Assembly (NCBI GenBank): GCA_024641655.1
Contig: JAHECR010000013.1
Coordinates: forward strand, 1 to 64,000
DNA length: 64,000 nucleotides
Reading direction: 5' to 3'
From: Acidimicrobiaceae bacterium
GTDB lineage: Bacteria; Actinomycetota; Acidimicrobiia; Acidimicrobiales; UBA8592
The position numbers and the translations under genes are program-made. A model generated the notes under the pieces. That model made no database searches and had not been told where the DNA came from. It was given only the letters and a program-made list of their open reading frames with translations. This document shows, piece by piece, positions 8,803 to 17,715 of this stretch (within the stretch, counting starts at the first letter, position 1; each line of letters opens with the position of its first letter).

Positions 8803-9879
8803 TCAGGCGAAGTAGCGGTACAGCAGCTCACCCGCTCGCTCGGCGACTTCCGCAGACACCCCGGTCGTGGTGAACAGATCGGTGAGCTGCGGCAACAAGG
8901 CGCCGACCTCGGCCGCTCTGGCGGCGAAGGGATCGGGGGTCGAGCCCGCAGCCGTGAGGGTCACGACCTCGCTCTCCTCCTGAGCCAGTTTGCGCTTGTA
9001 GTGCACCAGGCCGTCCTGATCGATGTCGCTGATCCCGAGATCGATGCGCGACAGCCCCCGCTCGACGCAGCGCTCCATGCCCGCCCAGACGAGCTGCTCG
9101 TTCGGTCGAACGTTGAGCTCCTCTGCCGCCGAGGCGTTGAACTTGTAATACAACGTGTCGCCGAGCTCGAGGTAGACGATCCCGGCGATGGCCTGGCCCT
9201 CGTGGCGGGCCAGGGCAACGGTGAGGGCACCCGAAGGGGCGAACGCTCGGTGGATGGCCTCGAAGAAGGCGAACGGCTGCGGCAGCAGGCGGTACTTGCG
9301 GGTTCGGACCCCGACGTGGAGCTCGTAGAACTCCCGCAGCTGGTCGAGGCCTGAGCTCATCTCGGTGGTGATGCCGGCGCGCTGACTCTTGCGGATGTTC
9401 TGGCGAACCTTCGTGTGCAGGGCCGCGAAGCGCTGCTCGTCGTCGATCGTGCGGTCGACGACGATCGAGTGTCGGAGCAGGTCGCGATGCTCGGTGAAAC
9501 CCAACCCCGCTGCATCGCCGGGGACGCACCGGTCGGGGATCCGGAAACGGACAGGCGTCTCGCCGACGAACGAACCCAGGAGCTCGGCGAGATCCGCAGC
9601 GGAACGTCCGAGGAGCTCGTGGTAGTCGGAGAAGGGAAAGCTGACGAGGCGACGGCCCCGGATGTCATCGAGCGCGCAGTAGGCGACACCGGCGAGCACT
9701 CCGCCGGCCTCGTCCACCAGCAGCCGTGCCGACGGCTCCAGGTCGTAGGCCTCGGCCACAGCCCCGATCCAGGGGGCCGATGTGAAAAGGCTGCCACCGT
9801 CGTTCTGCAGCGCGTCCCAGCGGGCATCGGTGCGCGGGTCGACCTCGACCAGCGCGCGCGGCGTTCCCGGTTGGATCAT
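8803..9879 (-). CDS. FemAB-like / GNAT-fold transferase (first of two in the polysaccharide cluster)
   Basis: This 358-aa protein has the double acyltransferase fold of the FemAB family. The family signature KVRQNIRKSQRAG is at 158-170, and the C-terminal half reads IAGIVYLELGDTLYYKFNAS, then NEQLVWAGMERCVERG. Relatives include Fem transferases of peptidoglycan and exopolysaccharide-associated acyltransferases. The acyl or aminoacyl donor is unknown. ATG 9879 is preceded by AGGG; GTG 9882 is a near-equal alternative. It is the last gene of the minus-strand unit 12789-8803, 11 bases after the priming transferase, so decoration of a lipid-linked sugar is a reasonable inference. Confidence 0.82.
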   Translation of the reverse strand: MIQPGTPRALVEVDPRTDARWDALQNDGGSLFTSAPWIGAVAEAYDLEPSARLLVDEAGGVLAGVAYCALDDIRGRRLVSFPFSDYHELLGRSAADLAELLGSFVGETPVRFRIPDRCVPGDAAGLGFTEHRDLLRHSIVVDRTIDDEQRFAALHTKVRQNIRKSQRAGITTEMSSGLDQLREFYELHVGVRTRKYRLLPQPFAFFEAIHRAFAPSGALTVALARHEGQAIAGIVYLELGDTLYYKFNASAAEELNVRPNEQLVWAGMERCVERGLSRIDLGISDIDQDGLVHYKRKLAQEESEVVTLTAAGSTPDPFAARAAEVGALLPQLTDLFTTTGVSAEVAERAGELLYRYFA

Positions 9880-9890
9880 CACCTCTGACC

Positions 9891-10640
9891 CTACGCCGCG
9901 CCCGTGGATCGCAGCACCGCAGGTACGGTCTTGACGAGAATCGCCACGTCGCCTGCGAGGCTTCGGGAGTCGACGTACTCGAGGTCGAGCTCGAGCATGC
10001 CCCGCATGTCGATGGTGCGACGACCGGCGACCTGCCAGAGGCCGGTGACACCGGGCAGCACCGTCTCGCGTCGACGAAAGCGAGGCTCGAACAGCGCCAC
10101 CTCCCAATCGAATGACGGGCGCGGACCCACGAGCGACATCTCACCGCGCAGCACGTTCCAGAGCTGGGGCAACTCGTCGAGGCTCGTCTTGCGCAGCACG
10201 GCACCCACCCGGGTCACCCGTGCATCGCAGTCGAGCGTGAACGATTCGCACTCCTCGAGCTCCCCCGCGAGTTCGCGACGGTTGAACTCCTGCTGGGCGC
10301 TGTGGTCGGCGTCGATGTACATCGTGCGGAACTTCAGCATGGTGAACAGTTGGCCGTCCTTGCCGACCCGCTCCTGCCCGAAGATGACCGGGCCGGGGCT
10401 CGTGACCCGTACGAGCAGCGCGATGAGGGCACACAGGGGGGCGCTCACCGCCAGCACCGCCGCAGACACCACCACATCGATCACGCGCTTGGGCACGTCG
10501 TAGCGCAGGCGTCCTACCGCTCTCGCTGCTCTCGCCGCCCCGACCTCTTCGGGTCCCACGAGACGGATCCGACCGGTGAGCGACCTGTTTCTCCCGTCGG
10601 TGACAACCGCTTGCGGGTCACGCGACACTCCCGACTGCAT
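9891..10640 (-). CDS. Priming sugar-phosphate transferase (polyprenyl-phosphate hexose-1-phosphate transferase)
   Basis: This 249-aa enzyme is of the WcaJ/RfbP bacterial sugar transferase type. It loads the first sugar phosphate from a nucleotide sugar onto undecaprenyl phosphate in the membrane and so starts repeat-unit assembly. A hydrophobic re-entrant or transmembrane segment spans about 52-79. The conserved catalytic region includes KFRTM (103-107), DELPQLWNVL (155 on) and SLVGPRP. It is the short form, lacking the N-terminal multi-TM half. ATG 10640 has GAGG seven bases upstream and lies eight bases after the aminotransferase stop. The sugar is unknown, but the neighbouring dehydrogenase and aminotransferase suggest an amino sugar. 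Confidence 0.93.
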   Translation of the reverse strand: MQSGVSRDPQAVVTDGRNRSLTGRIRLVGPEEVGAARAARAVGRLRYDVPKRVIDVVVSAAVLAVSAPLCALIALLVRVTSPGPVIFGQERVGKDGQLFTMLKFRTMYIDADHSAQQEFNRRELAGELEECESFTLDCDARVTRVGAVLRKTSLDELPQLWNVLRGEMSLVGPRPSFDWEVALFEPRFRRRETVLPGVTGLWQVAGRRTIDMRGMLELDLEYVDSRSLAGDVAILVKTVPAVLRSTGAA

Positions 10641-10648
10641 GATCGACC

Positions 10649-11758
10649 TCAGCCTCTTCGCTTGGTCAGATGTTCGCACACGTACGCCACGTCGGCCTGG
10701 GGCATCTGGCCCCAAATCGGCAGCGACACGATGCGTGCAGCAGCCGCTTCGACCACCGGAAGCGACGGGACCGGACCCATGCCCGCATAAGCCTTCTGGA
10801 GATGGCAGGGCACCGGATAGTGGAGCCCGGTCGACACCCCGACCTGATCGAGCTGTGAACGCAAGTCGTCGCGGTCGTCGACCTGTGCGACGGCGAGATG
10901 ATGCGAGCTCACCCGACCGGGGGCCTGCTCGACGAGGCGCACCGACGACGGCAACGCCTCCCGGTACCAGCCGTGCACGCGGGCGCGGTGCGCGTTCTCC
11001 TCGGGCAATCGGCTGAGGCGGACCGCGAGTACCGCTGCCTGGATCGTGTCGAGACGGCTGTTGCGGCCGACCACGTCGTGCAGATAGCGATCCTCGTCGG
11101 ATCGCCCGTGGGCGCTCAGCTGGCGGATCTTCGCGGCGAGCCCGGGGTCGTTGGTGACGACGGCGCCGCCGTCACCGAAGGCGCCGAGGTTCTTGCCGGG
11201 GTAGAAGCTGTAGGTGGCAGCCACCGAGTGTGCCGCAGGGGCCGATCCGGCATAGGTGGCGCCAACGGACTGGGCCGCATCCTCGATGAGCGCGAGGCCG
11301 CGTGGCGAGGTGAACGCCGCCAACGACACCATGTCGCAGGGTTGGCCGTAGAGATGCACGGCCAGCACCGCCTTGGTCGCCGGGGTCAACGCGGCCGCCA
11401 CGTCATCGGGCCCGATGAGCAGGGTGGCCGGGTCGACATCGGCGAACACCGGACGAGCGCCCACATTGGTCACCGCCTCGGCCGTCGCGATGAAGGTGTT
11501 ACCGGGGACGACGACCTCGTCACCGGGGCCGATCGCCAGCGCCCGCAGCACCAGTTCGATGGCGTCGGTGCCATTGGCGACCCCGATGCACGCCTCGGTG
11601 CCACAGAACCGCGCGAAGGCATTCTCGAACTCGGCCACCTCCGGACCCCCGACGTAGCCACCGTGACCGGTGACGCTCTTCCAGGCCGCATCGAGCTCCG
11701 CGGCAACCGGTGCCGTGGAGGCGCGCAGATCGAGGAAGGGAACCCTGCGCTCGCTCAC
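10649..11758 (-). CDS. DegT/DnrJ/EryC1-family sugar aminotransferase
   Basis: This is a PLP-dependent aminotransferase of 369 aa that converts a nucleotide-linked keto sugar to an amino sugar. The internal aldimine lysine is Lys189 in YSFYPGKNLGAFGDGG. Cofactor-binding residues are in ANGTDAIELVL (61-71) and ALIEDAAQSVGA. GTG 11758 overlaps the stop of the upstream Gfo/Idh dehydrogenase by four bases (GTGA). The dehydrogenase-aminotransferase pair matches the logic of WbpB/WbpE and WlbA/WlbC, which make 3-amino sugars on a UDP carrier. The exact sugar is inferred only from this pairing. Confidence 0.93.
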   Translation of the reverse strand: MSERRVPFLDLRASTAPVAAELDAAWKSVTGHGGYVGGPEVAEFENAFARFCGTEACIGVANGTDAIELVLRALAIGPGDEVVVPGNTFIATAEAVTNVGARPVFADVDPATLLIGPDDVAAALTPATKAVLAVHLYGQPCDMVSLAAFTSPRGLALIEDAAQSVGATYAGSAPAAHSVAATYSFYPGKNLGAFGDGGAVVTNDPGLAAKIRQLSAHGRSDEDRYLHDVVGRNSRLDTIQAAVLAVRLSRLPEENAHRARVHGWYREALPSSVRLVEQAPGRVSSHHLAVAQVDDRDDLRSQLDQVGVSTGLHYPVPCHLQKAYAGMGPVPSLPVVEAAAARIVSLPIWGQMPQADVAYVCEHLTKRRG

Positions 11759-12789
11759 GCGGCGTGCTCGACGAGCGCAGGTGCGGTGTCGATGCTCACG
11801 CGTGCGCCCGCAGCAGCCGCTGACCGCTCGGCGGCTTCGATGGCCGCGACCACGGCGAGGCCGCTGCGTCCGTCCGACCGGGGGACGAGGCCACGACGGA
11901 CACAATCGACGAAATGCTCGTCCTCCACCAACAACGGCTCGGGACCCGAGACCCGCGGCGACAAGATGTCACCGACGCGGTAGCTCACGGGCCGGTCGGG
12001 GTTGAGTGACTGGCTCTCGTCGACGCCCATGTCGTAGATCCGGATCGGCTCGTTCGGATCGACGTCGTTGTAGACGGCCATCTTCTCGGAGCCGACGACC
12101 GTCACCCGACGGACCTTCTTCGGATCGAGCCAGCTGACGTGCACATAGGCCCGCGTGTCGGGCTCGGCGTACTCGAGCTGCAAGTACGCGACGTCTTCGA
12201 CCTGCGTCGGGACGTGACTGCGGGCCCAGGCCGAAACGTGCGTCGGGGTAGATCCGAGGAGGTAGTTCACGATCGAGATGTCGTGCGGTGCAAGATCCCA
12301 CATGACGTTCACATCGGCTTGATACAGGCCGAGGTTGAGCCGAGCGGTGTCGATGTAGCGAATCGTGCCCAACTCGCCGCTGTCGACGAGGTCGCGCAGC
12401 ACGTGCACCGCCGCGTTGTACTCGAAGGTGTGGCCCACCATGAGCACGAGGCCACGTTCTGCCGCCAGCGTGATGAGGCCCCGTGCCTCGAGCGCGCACG
12501 TGGTGAGGGGCTTTTCGACCATCACATGCACACCGGCTTCGAGGCAGCGCCGCGCGATCGCCGCGTGTGACGATGCAGCGGTCGCGATGACGATGGCGTC
12601 GACGAACTCCAGCGCCTTGTCGAGGTCCGCCATGCACATAAGGCCCGGGAACGCCGCTCCGGCAGCGGCCAGTCGATCGATGTGGTTCTCGATCACCACC
12701 ACGTCAACGTCGGGAATGCCGTTCAACACCCGTACGTGCTTCGATCCCCAGTACCCATATCCGAGTACGCCGACAGTCAGTTCGCCCAT
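11755..12789 (-). CDS. Gfo/Idh/MocA-family nucleotide-sugar dehydrogenase
   Basis: This 344-aa NAD(P)-dependent oxidoreductase has an N-terminal Rossmann motif GVLGYGYWG (residues 7-15), the family EKP motif at 92-94 (MVEKPLTT), and a C-terminal alpha/beta domain with HTFEYN and DLAPHDISIV. Closest in layout are UDP-GlcNAc(A) 3-dehydrogenases such as WlbA/WbpB, which supply the ketone for the DegT aminotransferase. The aminotransferase follows with a four-base overlap, consistent with this pathway. It is the first gene of the minus-strand unit and starts at ATG 12789. Confidence 0.92.
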   Translation of the reverse strand: MGELTVGVLGYGYWGSKHVRVLNGIPDVDVVVIENHIDRLAAAGAAFPGLMCMADLDKALEFVDAIVIATAASSHAAIARRCLEAGVHVMVEKPLTTCALEARGLITLAAERGLVLMVGHTFEYNAAVHVLRDLVDSGELGTIRYIDTARLNLGLYQADVNVMWDLAPHDISIVNYLLGSTPTHVSAWARSHVPTQVEDVAYLQLEYAEPDTRAYVHVSWLDPKKVRRVTVVGSEKMAVYNDVDPNEPIRIYDMGVDESQSLNPDRPVSYRVGDILSPRVSGPEPLLVEDEHFVDCVRRGLVPRSDGRSGLAVVAAIEAAERSAAAAGARVSIDTAPALVEHAA

Positions 12790-13192
12790 GAATCCGCCCG
12801 ATCCTTTTCGTCAACTTGCTGTTCAGAAGGTAGCAACGCCGGGCACGCAGCGCACTGATCCTCACCGGGCATTTGGCACAAACCAGGTCCCTCGCCACCC
12901 AGGCGATCCGACCGCCCACGCGGAGTGACCACCAGCCGTGCCGGCCCTCCTGCGCCTTCTGACCCGGGCTGTGCGCGCGGTCGCGCGCAGGTACTGTTTG
13001 ACTCTGAACCGATGCGGCGAACGCATCGTTCTGCCTCGAGGCGGTACCACCTGCACACCGCGATGGTCCACCGGCAGCGGACGCCGGAATCGCAAGCGCA
13101 AGCCGTCGAATGAGACCGGTGGCGCATTGCACCAGTTCCGACCCCGAACAGCACTATCGTGAGCGAGCCTGAGACAAGGGGCCACCGGCACC
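12790..13192. other. Divergent intergenic region with possible promoter and a long-range inverted repeat
   Basis: About 400 bases separate the dehydrogenase (minus) from the chain-length protein (plus). On the plus side TTGCAC near 13129 and CACTAT about 19 bases on resemble a weak promoter. CCGGTGGC (13116-13123) is complementary to GCCACCGG (13181-13188), which lies between the ribosome site AAGGGG and ATG 13193. If transcribed together they could hide the start. Both readings are tentative. No gene could be supported inside. Confidence 0.35.
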
Positions 13193-14449
13193 ATGCCCAA
13201 CACTGAAACCACGAGCGCTGAGCGTTTGCCGCACGAGATCCGCGGGATCCGCTGGCTCATCAGCTCCGCGCTGCGAGCGCTTCCGCTCGCCGTGATCTTC
13301 GGCGCCCTCATTGGTGCCGCAGCCTTCTCGGTGCGAGCCGTCGCCGACGGTGAGGCCACGACGACGACCCGCCTCGCGCTCACCGACGAGGTCATCTGGC
13401 CGTTCTTCGATCCCGTGACCGAAGCCGTCGCAGAACTGGCGCGGAGCGAGGCGCTCGCGACCGAACTCGACCGGCAGTACCCCGACGCCAACTTCACGAT
13501 CACGACCGAGCCTCCGGCGGTGCTGCGAGCCATCATCGAGCTGATCGTCACCGCTGACGACCCCGCACGGTCCGAAGCCATCTCGGCTTCCGCCACGACC
13601 TGGATCATCGACCAGCACGAAGCACCAAGGATCCAGCAGGTGCAGGAGGCGCTGGCGAACGCGCAGAGCGACCATGACGCCATCGCCGCCACGCTCGCCG
13701 AGGACGAAGCCACCGCCGAACAGCTCCGCGTCACCTTGGAGAACACCACCGGCCAGGCCGCGCAGGACGCGCTCCAGCTCGATCTCCAGATCAAGAACGA
13801 CGCCATCCGATCCAACAGCACGACCTTGCTCCAACTCGAGAACACGATCCGTGAGACCGAACGTGAGCTGGCGACACTGAGGCCGCAGGTCGTGGTTGCG
13901 AGCGTGCGGACCGTCGACACGTCGTCGACGAGCTCACTGAGCCTGCCGATCGCCACCGGTGTCGGCATGGCGTTCCTGGTGGGCTTGGCCCTCGTCGTCA
14001 ACGATCGCGAACGCGGCCGGATCGCGTCGACCGACCAGCTCGAGTCGGTGCTGGAGGTACCCACGGTCGCGTACGCCAAGGGCACACCGGGTTTGCGCCT
14101 CGCCCGGGTCCTGCGCAGCGCCGAGACGCCGGGAGCCACCACGCTGATCGGCGTCGAGTCCGACGAGAAGCTCTCACCCGCGTCGGCGCTGGCGGCCGAC
14201 CTCAGAACCCTGGGTATGGAGGTCGCCTACCAGCCGCTCCAGGGCCAGGGGACACGGGTGACGAAGCCACTCGCGCTCACCGACGTCTCCCGCAACGGTT
14301 CCAGCGAAGGCGAGAAACTGCTGGCCTGTGACGGCGTCGTCATCGTCGCCCGACACGGCATGGATCGGGTCCGCACGGTTCGCCGCCGCATGCGGGCGTA
14401 CCAGGAGGCCGGGCTGCCAGTGTCGGGCATCCTCCTCGTCCGGCAGTGA
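13193..14449 (+). CDS. Wzz/CapA-like chain-length regulator with a degenerate kinase-like tail
   Basis: This is a membrane protein of 418 aa. Transmembrane helices lie at about 25-50 and 250-270, with a mostly helical periplasm-facing part between them including a coiled coil at about 145-235. This is the layout of polysaccharide co-polymerases that set chain length. After the second helix, about 150 residues (290-418) have the alternating strand-helix pattern of a tyrosine autokinase domain (TTLIGVESDEKLSP, CDGVVIVARHG, VSGILLVRQ). No Walker A or Walker B motif is present. Its stop overlaps the polymerase gene by four bases (GTGA), supporting a shared role in polymerisation and export. Confidence 0.82.
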   Translation: MPNTETTSAERLPHEIRGIRWLISSALRALPLAVIFGALIGAAAFSVRAVADGEATTTTRLALTDEVIWPFFDPVTEAVAELARSEALATELDRQYPDANFTITTEPPAVLRAIIELIVTADDPARSEAISASATTWIIDQHEAPRIQQVQEALANAQSDHDAIAATLAEDEATAEQLRVTLENTTGQAAQDALQLDLQIKNDAIRSNSTTLLQLENTIRETERELATLRPQVVVASVRTVDTSSTSSLSLPIATGVGMAFLVGLALVVNDRERGRIASTDQLESVLEVPTVAYAKGTPGLRLARVLRSAETPGATTLIGVESDEKLSPASALAADLRTLGMEVAYQPLQGQGTRVTKPLALTDVSRNGSSEGEKLLACDGVVIVARHGMDRVRTVRRRMRAYQEAGLPVSGILLVRQ

Positions 14450-15675
14450 CCACGACCACCACGGACCTCCGCCGCGTCCCACCCGTTGTCGCTGTGGTCG
14501 TGGCGTCACAGGTCGCGGTCCTCTCGCTCGACTTCTCCAAGATCGGGTTCACCTCCTCCGGTGGCGTCGACCTGGGCCGCTGGCTGGTGATCATGCCCGG
14601 CCAGGTCCTCCTCGGGGTCCTACTCCTCGTGACGAGCCACCAGCTCTTCGAGGTGCTCCGCCGACCACCCGCGGTCGCATTGCTGCTCTGGCTCATGTGG
14701 AACTGGACCACCGTGGCCTGGTCCGTCGATCCTCGCCAGACCATCATCATGTCGTTCGGCGCGATCAACCTGTTGTTCCTCGGCGCGTGGTTCGCCCGGG
14801 TCTACGGCCAGCGCGCCTTCGCCGCCACCGCGGCGGGCGCCATCGCCTGCATCGCCGGTGCCGGTGTGGTCTACCAGTGGGTCGGGCCCGGCGCGGGCGT
14901 CGGTACCCGACTCGAGGGCCTGGCCGAGGGCTACAACCTGCTCGCAACGCAATGCAGCTTCGGCATCATTCTGGCCCTGGCGGCCCGGGGGAATCCGAGG
15001 ACCACCCGCCTCTGGACCGTGGTCGCGGTCGCCCTCACGTTCGCGCTCGTGGCCACCGGTGGCCGCATTGCGCTGGCAGCCACGCTGTGCGGGGTCGCGT
15101 TCCTCATGCGCCGCTGGCTGTTCGCCCCCCGACGCGTGGTGCCCGTCGTGCTCGGGGCCGTCGTCGCGTTGGGCGTCGTGTTCGCCGCGATGTCGAGTCT
15201 CCAGGTCTACGCGCGGTCAGACTCCGGCGCCCTCAACGGGCGTGACCTCGTCTGGAGCCACGCGGCCGATCTGATCGACGAAGCACCCGTGGCCGGGCAC
15301 GGGATGATGACCGGCGAGAGAATCTGGACGGCTGCGCTCGTACAAGGCGCCGTCAACTTCAGCGCCGGCGGCGCCCACAACATGTTCCTGGAGATCCTCG
15401 TCGGCGGCGGCATCGTCGGCGGCGTGCTCTTCCTCGCGGCCATGGGGACCGTGCTGCGCGCCGCGATACGCACGCACAACGACACTGCGATCACCCTCAT
15501 CCTGCTCGCCGGGGTCATGGGCGCAACCGAGTCGTTGATCCACCGGCCGTCGCTCACCTACTTCATCTTCGGAGGGGTCGTCGCGAGCACCGCAACCGAC
15601 CGGGGACGCCGGTGCGCAGCCTCGGAGCCGGTCCGCGAGCCGGTCCGGCGGGTTCCCGCGGAGATCGGCAGGTGA
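14446..15675 (+). CDS. O-antigen polymerase/ligase-like membrane protein (Wzy_C family)
   Basis: This 409-aa protein has about ten or more hydrophobic helices. The large extracytoplasmic loop near residues 255-315 contains SDSGALNGRDLVWSHAADLI and GHGMMTGE, then GAHNMFLEILVGGGIVGGVL. The RxxxW and (A)HNxFLE features are hallmarks of O-antigen ligase/polymerase (Wzy_C) proteins. The likely role is joining lipid-linked repeat units outside the membrane. GTG 14446 overlaps the Wzz-like gene and its stop overlaps the next glycosyltransferase, so the three are translationally coupled. Whether it acts as polymerase or ligase cannot be told. Confidence 0.87.
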   Translation: MTTTTTDLRRVPPVVAVVVASQVAVLSLDFSKIGFTSSGGVDLGRWLVIMPGQVLLGVLLLVTSHQLFEVLRRPPAVALLLWLMWNWTTVAWSVDPRQTIIMSFGAINLLFLGAWFARVYGQRAFAATAAGAIACIAGAGVVYQWVGPGAGVGTRLEGLAEGYNLLATQCSFGIILALAARGNPRTTRLWTVVAVALTFALVATGGRIALAATLCGVAFLMRRWLFAPRRVVPVVLGAVVALGVVFAAMSSLQVYARSDSGALNGRDLVWSHAADLIDEAPVAGHGMMTGERIWTAALVQGAVNFSAGGAHNMFLEILVGGGIVGGVLFLAAMGTVLRAAIRTHNDTAITLILLAGVMGATESLIHRPSLTYFIFGGVVASTATDRGRRCAASEPVREPVRRVPAEIGR

Positions 15676-16616
15676 AGGTCCTGCTCGTGTGCTCCATCGG
15701 TGGCCACCTCACGCAGCTCCACGAGCTGCAGCAGCGATTCATCCACCCCGAGGAGGATGAGGTCGTCTGGGTGACCCACGCGTCACCCCAGAGCCGATCG
15801 CTCCTCGCAGGCGAGCGCGTGACGTGGGTGCCCTACATCGGCGAGCGCGACGTCAAGGGAGTGCTGCGGACACTGCCGCTGGCCCGTCGGACGCTCCGGA
15901 CCGAGAAGCCCGACCTCGTCGTGAGCACGGGCTCCGCGATCGCGCTCTCCTTCCTCCCCCTCGCCCGGGTACGGGGCGTCAAGACGACCTTCATCGAGTC
16001 GGCGGCGATGACCCACGGCCACACGCGCACCGCGCGAGCGCTCCAGACGGTGCCGGGGATCAAGCTCTACACGCAGTCCCCGGCCACCGCAGACCGCCGG
16101 TGGGAGCTCATCGGTTCGGTGTTCGACGGATTCGTTGCCGTCGAACGACCGCCGCACGAACCCAGACGCCTCGTGGTCACGGTCGGCACCTCGCAGGAGT
16201 TCGGGTTCCGGAGCCTCCTCGAGCGAGTCGTCGCCATCACCCCGCCGCACACCGAGGTGCTCTGGCAGACCGGCTGCACCGACGTCTCCGGCTTGGACAT
16301 CGACGCCACACCCTGGCTCCCCGCAGCAGACCTCGAACGCGCGATGGCCGAAGCCGACGTCGTGATCTCCCACGCCGGCTGCGGCTCGGCGCTCGCCGCG
16401 CTCGCCAATGGACGCAGGCCCATCCTCGTGCCCCGCCGAGCCGATGAGGGCGAGTTCCGCGACGACCACCAGGAGGAGATCACCGTGCAGCTCGAGCGGC
16501 GTGATCTCGCGCAGCGAGCGCACTTGGACACCTTGGCGTGGAGCGACATCGTCGAGGCGGCGCGCTGGTCGGTCGATCGAGACGGGCACCGCAATCCCCT
16601 CCCGCTGCGGGGTTGA
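15672..16616 (+). CDS. Fused Alg14/Alg13-type (PssD/PssE-like) glycosyltransferase
   Basis: This 314-aa GT-B enzyme has an N-terminal half that is Alg14-like (CSIGGHLTQLHEL at 7-19; LVVSTGSAIA; FIESAAM). Its C-terminal half is Alg13/GT28-like (VTVGTSQEFGF; ADVVISHAGCGSALAALANG; RPILVPRRADEGEFRDDHQ). In other systems these are separate subunits forming one UDP-sugar transferase on lipid-linked sugars; here one chain carries both. GTG 15672 overlaps the polymerase stop by four bases (GTGA). It probably adds a UDP-activated sugar to the growing repeat unit at the inner membrane face. Confidence 0.9.
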   Translation: MKVLLVCSIGGHLTQLHELQQRFIHPEEDEVVWVTHASPQSRSLLAGERVTWVPYIGERDVKGVLRTLPLARRTLRTEKPDLVVSTGSAIALSFLPLARVRGVKTTFIESAAMTHGHTRTARALQTVPGIKLYTQSPATADRRWELIGSVFDGFVAVERPPHEPRRLVVTVGTSQEFGFRSLLERVVAITPPHTEVLWQTGCTDVSGLDIDATPWLPAADLERAMAEADVVISHAGCGSALAALANGRRPILVPRRADEGEFRDDHQEEITVQLERRDLAQRAHLDTLAWSDIVEAARWSVDRDGHRNPLPLRG

Positions 16617-16635
16617 TCCTCCCCGGCGGAGCTCG

Positions 16636-17715
16636 TCACACCGCGCGCAGTCGACCCACCATCGAGCGAACGAAGTCCGAGTGTTCCACCAACGCGGTCG
16701 CGGGGCGTTGGAGCGCCTGCCCCGGCCGTGGACCCAGCAGCCATCGAGCCTCGGGGAGGGCACGCACCTCACCGCCGAAACCGAGCTTGAACTGCGACGC
16801 CGACGCGCGGATCTCCTCGGGCGGTTCCCCGCCCTGCTCGATCGTCAGCGCAGCGTCACGATCGAAGCCACCGAGGTCGTAGTAGGCGAACCCGCCCTCA
16901 CAGGCGTCCACGATGATCCTCCAGTGCAACAGCTCGCTGGCGCGGCTGTCACGAGCCGCGACGCTCTCGGAGAGCCCTGCGAGCTTGAACACCATGCGAT
17001 CGCCGAACGCCGTCACCGTCGCCGCGGAGAGGGCCTCGCCATCGAGCTCGGCGACGTAGAGCCGCAGCAGGTCGTCGGGAGCGAGGACCTGCCACTGCTT
17101 CGTGAGGTAGCCCAATGTCATCGGCGCGAATCCCTGCCGAGCCGCAGTCTGGGCGTGCAGTTCCTGGAACAGTGGCAGGTCCTCGGCGGAACCCAGACGC
17201 ACCTTCACCCCGGCGCGTTCGGCGCGGCGAATGTTTCGGCGTCGGGACGAACGCAGCGCCTCGAACACCGCATCGACACCGCCTCCGAGGGGCACCTGCA
17301 CGGTGGCCGCCGGCGCGATCGCAAGGGGGAAATGGGTGAACCCCGCCGTGGCCATCGCCTGCTCGAGACCGTCGGTGAAGGCGGCCGGCTGCAGCACGAG
17401 CGCGTACGGTCCGCGACCGACGCGCGTCTCGAGCAAGGCGCGAACCAGCACGGAAGCGGCGCCCTCGTGACCCGCCGCGAGGATCGGACCCCTGGCTCCG
17501 TAGCGCAGACGCAGCGGTCCGACCCGACGGTCGAGCAACACACACCCGCCCACCAGCTCCAGGCCGTGGCGGACCGCCACGATGTGGTACTCGTCCCCGC
17601 GCCCCTTGGTCCGGGCCCACGCCGTCGTCTGCGCGAGGACATCGCCGTCGCTCCGCGAGACGAACGCGTCCCATTCGGCCGGATCGGGCTCGTGGATGTG
17701 GTACGCATCCCCCAT
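16636..17715 (-). CDS. FemAB-like / GNAT-fold transferase (second copy)
   Basis: This 359-aa protein is of the same broad family as the one at 8803-9879, with the signature SSRRRNIRRAERAGV at 156-170 and a C-terminal SASQFKLGFGGE. In related families this region sits near the acyl or aminoacyl donor site. ATG 17715 overlaps the flippase stop by one base (TGATG), so it is co-translated with the flippase and GT2. It probably adds an acyl or aminoacyl group to the glycan or its lipid-linked precursor. Donor and acceptor are unknown. Confidence 0.82.
   Translation of the reverse strand: MGDAYHIHEPDPAEWDAFVSRSDGDVLAQTTAWARTKGRGDEYHIVAVRHGLELVGGCVLLDRRVGPLRLRYGARGPILAAGHEGAASVLVRALLETRVGRGPYALVLQPAAFTDGLEQAMATAGFTHFPLAIAPAATVQVPLGGGVDAVFEALRSSRRRNIRRAERAGVKVRLGSAEDLPLFQELHAQTAARQGFAPMTLGYLTKQWQVLAPDDLLRLYVAELDGEALSAATVTAFGDRMVFKLAGLSESVAARDSRASELLHWRIIVDACEGGFAYYDLGGFDRDAALTIEQGGEPPEEIRASASQFKLGFGGEVRALPEARWLLGPRPGQALQRPATALVEHSDFVRSMVGRLRAV

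Noticed and set aside
12862-14142. 426-codon minus-strand frame opposite the Wzz-like gene
   Set aside because: Ser/Arg/Ala-rich translation with no domain, fully antisense to a gene with TM helices, a coiled coil and coupled neighbours.
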